A stretch of 64,000 bases of DNA from Rhodococcus qingshengii JCM 15477 (GCF_023221595.1 NZ_CP096568.1:186001-250000); one strand, 5' to 3'; positions 35,894 through 45,745 are shown, counted from the first letter of the stretch. Translations and numbers: made by a program. The notes: generated from the letters alone by a model not told the origin.

Positions 35894-38020
35894 ATGAAGA
35901 AGAGTATGCCACCCAACGCCGTAACTGTTGTGGTTCCGGTCTATGGAGATTGGGACTCTTTGGCCCAATGTATCGACTCATTGCTGCTCAACGTTACATC
36001 ACTACATCAGGTGATCCTCGTCAATGACGTTGGACCAAACGCCGACTTTCTAGAATCAGCTATACTCGAAAAAATATCAGGTCTACCCAATTTCCGATAT
36101 TTTCGAAATGAAGCCAATATTGGATTCGTCAAAACATGTAATCGAGCCGCATACGAACTCGATACCACCGATAATGATATCCTCCTACTCAACAGTGATA
36201 CGATTACAACGCCGGGATTTATCGAAGAAATGGCCACAGTACTCGCATTGTCATCCCGGCACGGGACCGTGTGCCCACGTAGCAACAATGCAACTATTGC
36301 CTCAATTCCACTGAACTTCAAGAACAGCGAAATCCTGGAAAGAGATATTGACTACGCCCGAGACTTACATACTTCCTTAAGTGGGAGACTTCCCAGATTC
36401 AGCATAGTTCCGGTCACCCCGGGATTTTGCATGCTAATACGGCGTACTCTAATAAAGAATTTCAATTTGTTCGACGAAATTTACGGACACGGATACAGCG
36501 AAGAGAACGACTTTTGCCTACGAATCAACAAGTACGGCTACTCTTCCGTCATGGCGAACCGCGCGTTCGTAGCACATCTGGAAACTAAAAGTTTCACAGC
36601 CGAACAAAAAAGTGCATTGCAGACAACTAATGAGCTCATCATGACCAAGCGATATCCATACTATAATGAATTTGTTCGCAAATATTTTGACTCTTATATC
36701 GATCCAGTCGACCGATTTGCCGACGTCATCGCAGGAACTAGCGGCCCCACCAAAGTTTTGATCAACCTTCATCACCTTTCTAATACCTACAATGGAACGT
36801 CACGAAACGCCCTCAGTCTACTGTCGTACATCCGTGACCAGTCCTCCAGTTTACTTGACATCGAATTCACGGTGGTCGCTGGATCTGAAAGTGCAAAGTT
36901 TCACCATCTAGATACATATGGAATTCGCCTCATAAAAAGTCATGACATTGATGAACTTTTCGATGTCGGATATTGCCCCAGTCAGATATTTCATGCCGAA
37001 ACATTGCATATAATGAATAAATATTGCCTGAGAATTGCGTTCTCCCATCTGGATATTATTGCAATAAGAAGCAATCATCTTCTATCTCAGGATTACCAGT
37101 ATCGGACAATCCTCGATGATGCAGTTACCTTTTCCGACAGAGTCATCTCCATCAGCGATTTCTCTCGTGATGATTTTGGCGACTATTTTGGCTGCGCAGA
37201 GACGGAACGTCCAGGAAAATTTGTTACGGTATATCAAGGGTATCCCGAAAATCATACTTTCACTGGCGCATCATCATCTGACATACCCACCACGGTGCGC
37301 GCACTTATTTCAATTGGTCGCTATGCCCTCGTTTTCGGAAACGATTTCGATCACAAGTTGGTCCGCGAGACGCTGCCACACCTGTCGAAGTGTGTCGAGG
37401 AAATTGTTGTCATAGGACCCACGAAGCTAGACGGTATAAAGACTGGAAACACAAAGGTACATTTCGTCGGGAGTGGCGGCCTGTCCGACCGCGCCGTCGA
37501 TGAACTGCTCGAGAACGCTCAATTTATATTCTTTCCCTCCGCCTACGAGGGGTTTGGTCTTCCCATCGCGGAAGCAGCTAAACATCGAAAACCTCTCGTA
37601 GTTCAACGTACCGAAGCTTCGGAAGAGATTTGCAAACTATACGAATCCATCATTCCTATCGGCTATTTCAACGAGCTCAGTGAAATAACCACCGCGGTGA
37701 GTACTGCACTATCAGAGTTTGAGTCAGACCCCCACGCTGTCGGCCGTACCTTGAGTGACTACAACCGAGATGTCGTGCAGATCATCACCGAACTTGCCGC
37801 AACTGAGATCGACGACGCAAAGCTCAGAGAACGATGGACCTACCTCGCTAAGGTTCAGGACTATGCGACTGCGGAACAAACCCGGCCCCTCAGTCGAGTT
37901 CTTAACCATGCTGTCATCGTGGTGAGGGCAAGGTACCTGATGAAGTTCAAAGCTCGCTTTCCCAATCAGTACCTCCGGGCACGAGATTTGTATCGACGCT
38001 CTCGACTGATATCCCGCTGA
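35894..38020 (+). CDS. Two-domain glycosyltransferase (GT2 plus GT-B)
   Basis: A 708-aa bifunctional-looking enzyme. The N-terminal part (about 8-240) is a GT2 domain (VVVPVYGDWDSLAQC, LLNSDTITTPGF, GYSEENDFCLR). The C-terminal part (about 270-640) is a GT-B fold with a nucleotide-sugar site FFPSAYEGFGLPIAEAAKHRKPLVV. Two transfer steps by one protein are likely. The start at 35894 has AAGG before it. Its DNA is clearly AT-richer, with many ATA and AAT codons, than neighbouring genes, suggesting transfer from a different genome. It is the only plus-strand gene in this part of the cluster. Confidence 0.88.
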   Translation: MKKSMPPNAVTVVVPVYGDWDSLAQCIDSLLLNVTSLHQVILVNDVGPNADFLESAILEKISGLPNFRYFRNEANIGFVKTCNRAAYELDTTDNDILLLNSDTITTPGFIEEMATVLALSSRHGTVCPRSNNATIASIPLNFKNSEILERDIDYARDLHTSLSGRLPRFSIVPVTPGFCMLIRRTLIKNFNLFDEIYGHGYSEENDFCLRINKYGYSSVMANRAFVAHLETKSFTAEQKSALQTTNELIMTKRYPYYNEFVRKYFDSYIDPVDRFADVIAGTSGPTKVLINLHHLSNTYNGTSRNALSLLSYIRDQSSSLLDIEFTVVAGSESAKFHHLDTYGIRLIKSHDIDELFDVGYCPSQIFHAETLHIMNKYCLRIAFSHLDIIAIRSNHLLSQDYQYRTILDDAVTFSDRVISISDFSRDDFGDYFGCAETERPGKFVTVYQGYPENHTFTGASSSDIPTTVRALISIGRYALVFGNDFDHKLVRETLPHLSKCVEEIVVIGPTKLDGIKTGNTKVHFVGSGGLSDRAVDELLENAQFIFFPSAYEGFGLPIAEAAKHRKPLVVQRTEASEEICKLYESIIPIGYFNELSEITTAVSTALSEFESDPHAVGRTLSDYNRDVVQIITELAATEIDDAKLRERWTYLAKVQDYATAEQTRPLSRVLNHAVIVVRARYLMKFKARFPNQYLRARDLYRRSRLISR

Positions 38021-38187
38021 GTACAGAACGTCAACAGAACGCCGTGCCCATGTGTGTCGCGTGGCCTTTTTCGTTCCCAAGTGCCTTAACAACGGCTGCC
38101 CCGTACTCGCCTTCAGCTGTCCGCTTGTCGCGATAGGCACCAAGCCAAACCGCGCCACCTCCATCGCTCGATGATCATCGAGAAAGC

Positions 38188-38227
38188 GGTAGATGCCTCG
38201 GAAACCGATGTTCCCGAGGCATCTACC
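38188..38227 (+). terminator. Intrinsic terminator after the two-domain glycosyltransferase
   Basis: A 14-bp perfect stem (GGTAGATGCCTCGG / CCGAGGCATCTACC) with a 12-nt loop is followed by ATTTTTG. It is 168 bp after the glycosyltransferase stop and also lies about 170 bp past the end of the convergent minus-strand gene. Confidence 0.8.
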
Positions 38228-38396
38228 ATTTTTGTCTTGGCAATTCTCCATGCTGATGTCTATTCGAGTGCGCACGCGCGCCTATCATCGACAAGGGATA
38301 TGGAGCTAACTCGGTTACTTCCCATATCGCGAAAGTTAATCTCACACCGACATATGTTGGATTATTACGATGGAAACTCCCAATGTGGAGAACGAA

Positions 38397-40217
38397 TCAC
38401 GCAGGATATTCCAAGGCGATATTCGTTCCGTCCACGAAGGAAGATTTACGTTGACCCGCAGACCAACCGGATCTTTCTATAGATTCGATAACCTTTGGAT
38501 TCGACGATAAATCGGAAATCAGTTTCGAAAATTCGTCGGCGTAGTTCTGTCCATCGAAATTTTTCGCACTGACTTGCCGGCATGTTAGTGACATTACTGC
38601 CAGTTCACTAGCTGTAGTTTCAAGCACGCGTATCAGCCCCAAACGTAAATCTTGCGCATTCCTAGACTCGAAAAGCCAGCCAGTTTCTCCATCTGACACC
38701 ACTTCCGATACACCAAATACGTCCGCAGCGAGAACTGGAACCCCAAACGTCATTGCTTCGAGGATTGATCTCGGAAGGGATTCGACATCGGATGCACTCA
38801 CTAGCACATCCGCGGCACGAAACCAGCGATACGTATTTGAATCGATATCAACGATACGCACTGACGAACTTATCCCAAGATCGTTGACCGCTCGGATGAC
38901 TGAATCGCCGTATGGGCTAGGATGGTTGCCGACGATGACCAGTTTTGCATTAGGATAGTTTTCGACGACTGCGGCGAATTCATACACAAGGGCGAACTGC
39001 GACTTCCGTTCCTGAACTATTCCCATGCAGAGCAGAATGAAATCCGATTCCTCGAATCCCAATCCCTCTCGAATTGTCGACTTGGAGTGTTCGGCCTCGT
39101 AACTTTTAATCACTGGGAGGTCGATACCGTATCGAATGCAGCGGGTACGAAGTTGTGGCAACATGTCGCGAAACATGTTCTCCGTAGCTTCGGCTACGAA
39201 TATGTTCACATTAGTATTGAGAAGAGTCGTTCGCAGTCTTCCGACCACATTCTGGTCAGGTTTCTTAAGATGGCCACCCCACAGGTGTGTATTGAAGACG
39301 TCTAACTGAAATGACTCGTGGATGACCCAAGCGACTGGAATTCCAATCTGGATAGCCGCGTCGGCGCCGATGAACTCACCGAGGGTATTAGAAATAACCA
39401 CATCACATTTCCAAGCGAGCAACAACGCGGAAAGCTCAGCGCGGCGGTCGACGTATCTGCGCGCGTCTGACGGGGTTTCCGATCCTATGTGGACCTCGAT
39501 GTCTGCAGATTCGAGCTCCGCTCGCAATACGCCGTCGCGTGGGCAGATCACCAAGAAATCGGCGACCTCGTCGGCCGCCATCCTCAGCAGCAGCTCCTGC
39601 AGATACAGCTCGCCGCCGCCGATGTTCAGGGAGTGGGCAAATACACACACGCGCGGCCTATCCACCGTAAGCTCCGGAGCTGAACGACTCAGATCCCCGA
39701 AACTGGCAGCGGAAGGCAACGCCGGCACGGGTACTTGCGCGGCAACGGTCACGACAACACGATTCGACCGCCACGCGGTACCGTCTGCAGCAACTGCTCG
39801 CACGGAAATCGAGACCTTGTGATCTGCTTTTCCTGCCGGCAATGCAATTGTCTCGCTGAATCCAGCTCCAACGTCAAACATAACGTCTTGGACCTTCGCA
39901 GCAACCACATCGTGGCGAGGCTCGCACCGACGCGCTCGTATCGGTTTCTCGTTGTCAATCTGGATTAGCACAACGTCGGCAGCTCGTTGTCCGATCATCG
40001 CCCACCCTGCAACCCTGACAACATTCTGGCTGACCACGTCCCCCTGGCGAGGAAAGTCAAGGTTACCGCTCACGTTTTCGGTGTTTGCTGAGCGTTGCAA
40101 GATCCGTCTCAGAGAGAAGCTCCGCGCTCCGTTCAACATTCGAGAGGATCTAGCCTTAAACGTACGACGAACTCGCCCATTGAATGCTGTGGTATAGCTT
40201 TTCATGTCACGTAACAT
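38397..40217 (-). CDS. Family 4 glycosyltransferase with N-terminal beta domain
   Basis: A 606-aa protein. Residues 50-160 form a beta-sandwich-like region (VVRVAGWAMIGQRAADVVLIQIDNEKPIRARRCEPRHDVV) not typical of the family. Residues 185-575 are a GT-B retaining transferase: SLNIGGGELYLQELLLRMAADEVADF, LCMGIVQERKSQ, then SASDVESLPRSILEAMTFGVPVLAADVFGVSEVV with the donor-binding Glu. A paralogue with the same N-terminal region is at 43505-45745. The ATG at 40205 is an alternative start. Acceptor unknown. Confidence 0.88.
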   Translation of the reverse strand: MLRDMKSYTTAFNGRVRRTFKARSSRMLNGARSFSLRRILQRSANTENVSGNLDFPRQGDVVSQNVVRVAGWAMIGQRAADVVLIQIDNEKPIRARRCEPRHDVVAAKVQDVMFDVGAGFSETIALPAGKADHKVSISVRAVAADGTAWRSNRVVVTVAAQVPVPALPSAASFGDLSRSAPELTVDRPRVCVFAHSLNIGGGELYLQELLLRMAADEVADFLVICPRDGVLRAELESADIEVHIGSETPSDARRYVDRRAELSALLLAWKCDVVISNTLGEFIGADAAIQIGIPVAWVIHESFQLDVFNTHLWGGHLKKPDQNVVGRLRTTLLNTNVNIFVAEATENMFRDMLPQLRTRCIRYGIDLPVIKSYEAEHSKSTIREGLGFEESDFILLCMGIVQERKSQFALVYEFAAVVENYPNAKLVIVGNHPSPYGDSVIRAVNDLGISSSVRIVDIDSNTYRWFRAADVLVSASDVESLPRSILEAMTFGVPVLAADVFGVSEVVSDGETGWLFESRNAQDLRLGLIRVLETTASELAVMSLTCRQVSAKNFDGQNYADEFSKLISDLSSNPKVIESIERSGWSAGQRKSSFVDGTNIALEYPA

Positions 40218-40589
40218 AGCTTAGATTTGGCGTAACTGAACTATCACGTGGTCGGTTATGACGACGCTGAAGGATACTGCGAGGAGATAGCTGAGATCCC
40301 CAGCAGAATCCGTGTGGCCACAGGGTTGGGTCGGCCACAGAGTCGTGCCTCTTGCCATGGGCGATGGTATTTCGTGGCAGAGTCCGGCCGACTGCGCAAA
40401 CACCCCCATCGAACGACTCAGGCGATGTCGGATGCAGCCACTATGCGTTCGGTTCGGTTCATCAGGGGCTGGTAGACGGTCTTGCGGCGCTGGAGGAACG
40501 CGGGCTGTGAGGCACATTGGTTTTCGTTTGTTACTTCGAGTTCGTTCTCGTAGAGAGTCGTTTCGACCAAATGGACAATATTGCGGCAG
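40218..40589. other. Intergenic stretch
   Basis: No gene, hairpin or repeat that I can support lies in these 372 bases between the family 4 glycosyltransferase and the aminotransferase genes. Confidence 0.4.
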
Positions 40590-41738
40590 TCAGACGCTGG
40601 CGCGAAAGCCTGTGACGCCCCGAACCACCCGATCGATATGTGAGTCGTCCATACTCGCCCAGAGTGGCAATCGAATCAGGCGAGACGAGAAGTCCATGCT
40701 TCTGACGCAGGGGGTCGGTGTGCGACCAAATTTATAACCGGCGGGGCTCGTATCGAGTGGAAGGTAGTGGAACGGTGCTGAAATTCCCAGTGCATGGAGG
40801 TGGCTGATCAAGTCATCACGGTCCTGTTCGGTCGCAGTCAGCATGTAGAACAGATGCCCTGTATGTTCACGATCGGCAGGAACCGACATCAATTGCACGC
40901 GGTTCGCAGTAGCCCATTCAGGAAGCGCGCGAGAATATGCATCCCAAACGTAGCGCCTTCTGGATTGGATGATATCGAATTCATCAAGTTGGGAACTGAG
41001 CACCGCCGCATTGAATTCACTTGGAAGGTAGCTCGATCCAAGGTCCTGCCAGGTGTACTTGTCCACCGATCCACGCAGGAATCTGGCTCGGTCGGTGCCC
41101 TTCTCCCGGATCATCTCCGCACGCGACATCAACGCCTGGTCGCTGATCAGAATGGCTCCGCCCTCACCACAATGAATGTTCTTGGTGTCATGGAAGCTCA
41201 GAGTGCCCATCACTCCCAGTGTGCCTAACTTCCTACCTCGCCAAGTGCCTCCAAGTCCGTGCGCATTGTCTTCGACTATAGGAAGTCCGTATTGCTCGGA
41301 CAGGGAGAGTAAAGTCTCCATATCGGCTGCAACACCCCCATAGTGCATGACGTAAATCGCATTGGTTCGAGAAGTGATCGCCGCGACGACCGAGTCGGGG
41401 TCGATATTTCCTGTGGAAGTATCAATGTCCACGAATACACAAGTTGCGCCGCGTAAGGCCACAGAATCTGCTGCGGAGGGAAACGTGAAGCTGGGGATAA
41501 TTACTTCGTCCCCGACGCCGAGGTCAAGTAACAAGCCAGCCAATTCGAGGGCATGTGTGCATGACGTCGTCAACAGCATATGCGGCGCCCCTGTTATCAA
41601 CTTGAGCTTGGCGGTAGCTGCGGCAGTGAAGGGGCCGTCTCCGTGGGCATGATCGGAGAGCAGTACTGCCTCAATGTTCGCCAATGACTCCTTCGTGCGA
41701 TACGGCCTGCTGAACGGAATCGTAGTTTCATACTGCAT
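40590..41738 (-). CDS. wecE: dTDP-4-keto-6-deoxyglucose aminotransferase (WecE/RffA-like)
   Basis: A 382-aa PLP enzyme of the DegT/DnrJ/EryC1 family. Lys186 in SFHDTKNIHCGEGGAI binds PLP, with VEDNAHGLGG (Asp157) and IIPSFTFPSAADSVALRGA in the family pattern. WecE-type enzymes aminate the RmlB product at C4 to give dTDP-4-amino-4,6-dideoxygalactose. So RmlB could feed both this enzyme and RmlC. It is inside the polysaccharide region but lies alone on its strand, with no close downstream partner. Confidence 0.88.
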   Translation of the reverse strand: MQYETTIPFSRPYRTKESLANIEAVLLSDHAHGDGPFTAAATAKLKLITGAPHMLLTTSCTHALELAGLLLDLGVGDEVIIPSFTFPSAADSVALRGATCVFVDIDTSTGNIDPDSVVAAITSRTNAIYVMHYGGVAADMETLLSLSEQYGLPIVEDNAHGLGGTWRGRKLGTLGVMGTLSFHDTKNIHCGEGGAILISDQALMSRAEMIREKGTDRARFLRGSVDKYTWQDLGSSYLPSEFNAAVLSSQLDEFDIIQSRRRYVWDAYSRALPEWATANRVQLMSVPADREHTGHLFYMLTATEQDRDDLISHLHALGISAPFHYLPLDTSPAGYKFGRTPTPCVRSMDFSSRLIRLPLWASMDDSHIDRVVRGVTGFRASV

Positions 41739-42016
41739 TCGTCAGCACTCCAATCGGGATGATCAGTACAGGTACACCACAGGACTTCGATGGACTGCCC
41801 GGCGGGGCATCGCGGGTCGAGTTACCTCTGTGACCGAGCATTCGCACGTTGCACCTGTCGCATTGGCACCTAAGGCCGAAAAAACTACATCAACACCCGG
41901 ATAACAGTCCCAATTTGACAACACCGGGTAGCCACAGCGATTGCGTGCACGTTATCACTGCGTGTGCGGTGGAGCAGACGCTGGGCCGTTCGATTCCAGT
42001 TCAATCACGAACTAGC

Positions 42017-42115
42017 TGTTGTGGGTATGGACGTTGCTGACGCGGGATTGAAGTGGACGGGCTGGTCCTCGGTGCGAGAATGGGAATTGCGAAATACCCG
42101 CGCTCGACCAAAAAA
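42017..42115 (+). mobile_element. Left-end remnant of an IS481-type element
   Basis: About 100 bases begin TGTTGTGGGTATGGACGTTG and follow the left end of the element at 22534 with few differences, ending near CTCGACCAAAAA. The preceding ACTAGC fits the NCTAGN target. The transposase body is gone and an IS3-type remnant takes over at once. Confidence 0.8.
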
Positions 42116-42443
42116 GGGGCTCTTCCGGTTTGGATCACTAGTTGCTGCAAGGGAATTCACAGATCGCTTCACTGACTTGTAACCACGAGCATCGGCGTAC
42201 CGGGATCTGCTTGCACACTCCCGCCGATGTTCACTTCGGACTCGCCCCGGAAATGCCGCTGACTGCAGAAGTGTCCTCGTTGCAGCTCGCGAGCAACACC
42301 CTCACCGTTTGGGCACCACAGCTGCGCCGAAATTTCTTAATCTACCCGACAGCGTCTAAATCTCCGACCGGCCGCCGAATCCAAGTCTGCAGAGGACTCC
42401 GAAACCGCAACCGCTCAACACCTATTGGACTCAACCGCCTTGA
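42116..42443 (+). pseudogene. IS3-family transposase (OrfB) C-terminal remnant
   Basis: Across two frames the translation reads FRFGSLVAAREFTDRFTDL then NHEHRRTGICLHTPADVHFGLA, the usual end of the IS3-family integrase core, followed by RPPNP...NTYWTQPP and a stop. A 2-base loss near 42180 breaks the frame between the two parts. It is a dead fragment fused to the IS481-type scrap. Confidence 0.7.
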
Positions 42444-42667
42444 CAAGTTCCGGTCACCTGATGAGGGTCATGCCAAGCACTTGGAGGCAGGCCTGTAAGG
42501 GGCCACAACCTCGCGACAACGAGGTCGGGCAGGCTTCTAATTAAGCCACCGAAGCAAGACTGGGCCGGCGTCTCCGCCACAACACAGTGGACAACCCGGC
42601 AAGTACATCCCGAAGGAGCAAAGCGATTCATGAGTCACGCGCCGCTGTAGCGACGACACCTACTCTG

Positions 42668-43162
42668 TCAGCCAGCCGCTGGTGGGCCGTCAACAACACC
42701 TAAATGCGATTCAGGCACGTCACGAAGAATGTCGCATTTCTTCTTGTAACTAGGATTTTCCGGATCATTAAAAGCGGCTTCGTCGTATACGGCCTTAAGA
42801 GCGGTGAGGCCGATGACTTTCAGCGACAAACCAAAGAAATCGAAGCAGTCGAAATGATGTTCGCCAGGGTGATACAACTCGATAGAATCCAATTCTATCT
42901 TCGAACCTCCCTTGAGTAGAATTAGGGAACGCCACTCAGAATCGAAGCTGTGCTCGATTTCCCTGTCGTTGAGTATTGCCAACACACTCCCGAGGCATGC
43001 ATCTGGCACAAGAAAATCCAAATCGTTCACAGGAATACTTTCATCCCCGGTGTAATGACGGACGGCAAGACTACCATAGATAATAGGTGTGACACCTACC
43101 TCGTCGCAGATTGACAGCACCTCTTCACAGAATGATTTGAAACGTAGCAGTGATTTATCCAC
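42668..43162 (-). CDS. Nucleotidyltransferase-fold protein
   Basis: A 164-aa protein with the minimal nucleotidyltransferase pattern: YGSLAVRHY (Gly-Ser) and VNDLDFLVP (Asp-x-Asp). An acidic stretch SKIELDSIELYH could supply the third carboxylate. Such proteins are found as free transferases or as toxin-type partners, but no obvious partner gene is next to it. The start is GTG with AAAGGG 7 nt upstream. Its DNA is somewhat AT-rich. Role unknown. Confidence 0.65.
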   Translation of the reverse strand: MDKSLLRFKSFCEEVLSICDEVGVTPIIYGSLAVRHYTGDESIPVNDLDFLVPDACLGSVLAILNDREIEHSFDSEWRSLILLKGGSKIELDSIELYHPGEHHFDCFDFFGLSLKVIGLTALKAVYDEAAFNDPENPSYKKKCDILRDVPESHLGVVDGPPAAG

Positions 43163-43504
43163 TAATATCCCTTTGAGAATTGAGGAAGCCAGACACAGGA
43201 TCTATGAACCTTTCTTCGACTTGGACGGAATTCGACTACTGCCAGGCGATGAAAGTGGATGGTGGCCTCGCCACGGTGCAGCCGAGTCCGAAGCTTGTCA
43301 CTACTACATCGCTTTTCCGTCTTGGCACCCATTGAGGCATCTGAACGGGTCAGGCTGGGTTGACTACTGTTTACCTTCACCAGTTTTCGACTATTCCTGC
43401 AGCCTGCACTGTGGATCCTTGAGTTTCTACTCGTGACTGTCGACGGCCTTTTCGACGATCCCCGGCAGCGCCTCTACCTGACAGTGACTGAACACCGGAC
43501 GTCA
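43163..43504. other. Intergenic stretch
   Basis: I see no supported gene or structural element in these 342 bases. Confidence 0.35.
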
Positions 43505-45745
43505 TCAGCGCACGAGTTCCAGAAAAAGATCCTTGTATTCCGCGGCGTAGCCTTGCCCGTCGAAACTGCGTGACGCGCCGCGGCTTTGTGCGGACATTTC
43601 CGAGAGTTCCGTCTCGCTGCACTCCAGCGCACGACGCAGTCCTTCCCTGAGTTGCGATCCGCAACGCGGTTCGAACAGCCAGCCAGTGGAACTGTCCGAG
43701 ACAACCTCGGCCGTACCGAAAATGTCGGTGGCAAGTATGGGAAGGCCGAAAGCCATGCCCTCGAGGAATGAGCGTGGAAGCGATTCGCTATCTGATGCAT
43801 TAACCAGAATATCAGCACATGCGTACCACCGGTAGTGATCCGGATCGACGTCGATAACCTGCACGGAATCTTCTATCCCGAGTTCAACGACACGTCGCTT
43901 GACTGCGACACCGTAGGCCGTCGGAACATAGCCCACCAGAACGAGTTTCGCGTTCGGGAATTCGTCGAGAACGGTAGCGAATTCATTCACGAGCGGGATT
44001 TGGGCTTTACGTTCGGTGAGGGTGCCTATGCAGAGAAGAACACGGTCGGCCGGAGAGAAGCCGAACGCTCGACGAATCGCATCCCGGTCATGTGTCTGCT
44101 CGTATTGCGTAATCTTGTCCAGCTCGATTCCGTAACGGATGCAGCGTGTCCTTGCAGCCGGTTCCATCTGCTGAAGCATCTCACGCGTCGCTTCCGATTC
44201 GAAGATCACAGCATTAGCCGTTGTCAGCGCGACACGAAGTCGTTCCACGACTTCTTCCGGCATCTCTGCTCGGCGATCTCCCCACAAGAGGCGGTTGAAC
44301 ACGTCGATGCCGAATGACTCGTGAATCACCCATACGGACGGCAGACCGAGCGCCGACGCGGCCTCGACCCCGATGAACTGCCCCATGGTGTTGACCATAA
44401 CGACGTCACAACGCCACGCCAGCAGCACACTGCTCAGCTCGGCGACGCGATCGACGTATCGGCGCGCATCGGCAGGTGGATCCGAACCAATGTGCACCGC
44501 AATGCCCACTTCCTCCAGAGCGGTCCTCATGACACCGTCCTCGGGGCAGATCACCATGAAGTCCGCGACACCGGCAGCAGTCAGGCGAAGCAGCAGTTCT
44601 TCCAGGTAGAGCTCTGCGCCGCCGATACTCAACGAATGGGTAAAAATGCAGATCCGCGGCCTCACCGAGGGTTCACGTACCGGCACCTCGAAGTCACGGG
44701 CGAAGGCGGCTTTCGGCAACTCCGCCGGCTGTGCCGGTTGTACAACTGTGAAGGTGACCGGCGTCGAGTTCCAGATCCTCCCCGACCGCCCGACCGCGCG
44801 CACTTTCAACGTGATCTGGTCGGTCGCAGCAGTCCTCCGTATCGGCACCAACTCGTAATATCCAGCACCGAAATCCTGAGCCACCACGGCGTCCACGAGA
44901 TCGGGGCGAAGATCGCACCGGCGGGCCCGAATCGGCGGTTGTTCGTCGATACAGATTTCGATGAAGTCGGCGGCCTGTCCGTCGATCACCACCCAGCCGT
45001 TGACCTGAACGACCGGTCCCGCTATCACCGCTCCGGAGCAGGGTTCGTCGACGCTGCCATCCGTTACCGCAACATCCTCGACAACCCCCGATACCAATAA
45101 ATCACCGCCATCCACCACAACGACGTCCTCAACGACCGGTCCCGCAATCACCGCTCCGGAGCAGGGTTCGTCGACGCTGCCATGTTCGTCGACGCTGCCA
45201 TCCCTTACCGCAACATCCTCGACAACCCCCGACACCAATAAATCATCACCGTCATCGATTGCAACCATGTCTGATTCACACTGGTCGCCCGAATCCTCTG
45301 TGGATAGAACACGGATTGACCGTCGCCCGAAGGAACGTCGGCAGCTCGCCGTGACTGCGACGACCTCGAGGACCTCACCGGCCCAGGACGGAGACACCTC
45401 CAGATCGAACGACCAACCACTCCTTGCCGCGAAGTCTCCAACAGCCTCAGCTACGTCGGAGCGGTACAAGATCGGGACTGCAAGTGCAAGCAACTTCCCG
45501 CTGAGGCGCACGGCGACGTCTACGCTTTCATCCTCGGAGGCGGCCCAGCCGGAGATACTCAAAATACCCGCGTGCGTCGATATCTCCGACTCCTCGACCG
45601 CATCGAGTTCCCAATACCCCAGAATGGACGCGGACGCCGAGATTTGACGACCGAATCTCCGCGTCCCGGCCCTCAGTCGCTCCATCTCCTGTCCGACACG
45701 ATTGGAAACCCGTCGCAGAATCCTTGCCTCGATATCTTGAGCCAT
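43505..45745 (-). CDS. Family 4 glycosyltransferase with duplicated N-terminal region
   Basis: A 746-aa paralogue of the protein at 38397-40217. It adds a further beta domain (about 45-165), then an acidic, Val/Asp-rich linker with a nearly exact 41-residue duplication (LLVSGVVEDVAV...SGAVIAGPVV). The shared beta region (GWVVIDGQAADFIEICIDEQPPIRARRCDLRPDLV) and a complete GT-B transferase follow (SLSIGGAELYLEELLLRLTAAGVADF, NASDSESLPRSFLEGMAFGLPILATDIFGTAEVV). The two enzymes may act in succession or on two acceptors. No strong ribosome binding site is seen for the ATG at 45745. Confidence 0.88.
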   Translation of the reverse strand: MAQDIEARILRRVSNRVGQEMERLRAGTRRFGRQISASASILGYWELDAVEESEISTHAGILSISGWAASEDESVDVAVRLSGKLLALAVPILYRSDVAEAVGDFAARSGWSFDLEVSPSWAGEVLEVVAVTASCRRSFGRRSIRVLSTEDSGDQCESDMVAIDDGDDLLVSGVVEDVAVRDGSVDEHGSVDEPCSGAVIAGPVVEDVVVVDGGDLLVSGVVEDVAVTDGSVDEPCSGAVIAGPVVQVNGWVVIDGQAADFIEICIDEQPPIRARRCDLRPDLVDAVVAQDFGAGYYELVPIRRTAATDQITLKVRAVGRSGRIWNSTPVTFTVVQPAQPAELPKAAFARDFEVPVREPSVRPRICIFTHSLSIGGAELYLEELLLRLTAAGVADFMVICPEDGVMRTALEEVGIAVHIGSDPPADARRYVDRVAELSSVLLAWRCDVVMVNTMGQFIGVEAASALGLPSVWVIHESFGIDVFNRLLWGDRRAEMPEEVVERLRVALTTANAVIFESEATREMLQQMEPAARTRCIRYGIELDKITQYEQTHDRDAIRRAFGFSPADRVLLCIGTLTERKAQIPLVNEFATVLDEFPNAKLVLVGYVPTAYGVAVKRRVVELGIEDSVQVIDVDPDHYRWYACADILVNASDSESLPRSFLEGMAFGLPILATDIFGTAEVVSDSSTGWLFEPRCGSQLREGLRRALECSETELSEMSAQSRGASRSFDGQGYAAEYKDLFLELVR
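45011..45247. repeat. 123-bp in-frame tandem duplication in a glycosyltransferase gene
   Basis: Two copies start at 45011 and 45134 with GACCGGTCCCGC and stay nearly identical. The second has an extra 18-bp duplication (TTCGTCGACGCTGCCATG). All lengths are multiples of three, so the linker can lengthen without breaking the protein. Confidence 0.85.

Noticed and set aside
40218..40589. Possible small gene between glycosyltransferase and aminotransferase
   Set aside because: No frame with ribosome binding site and coherent composition; left as intergenic.
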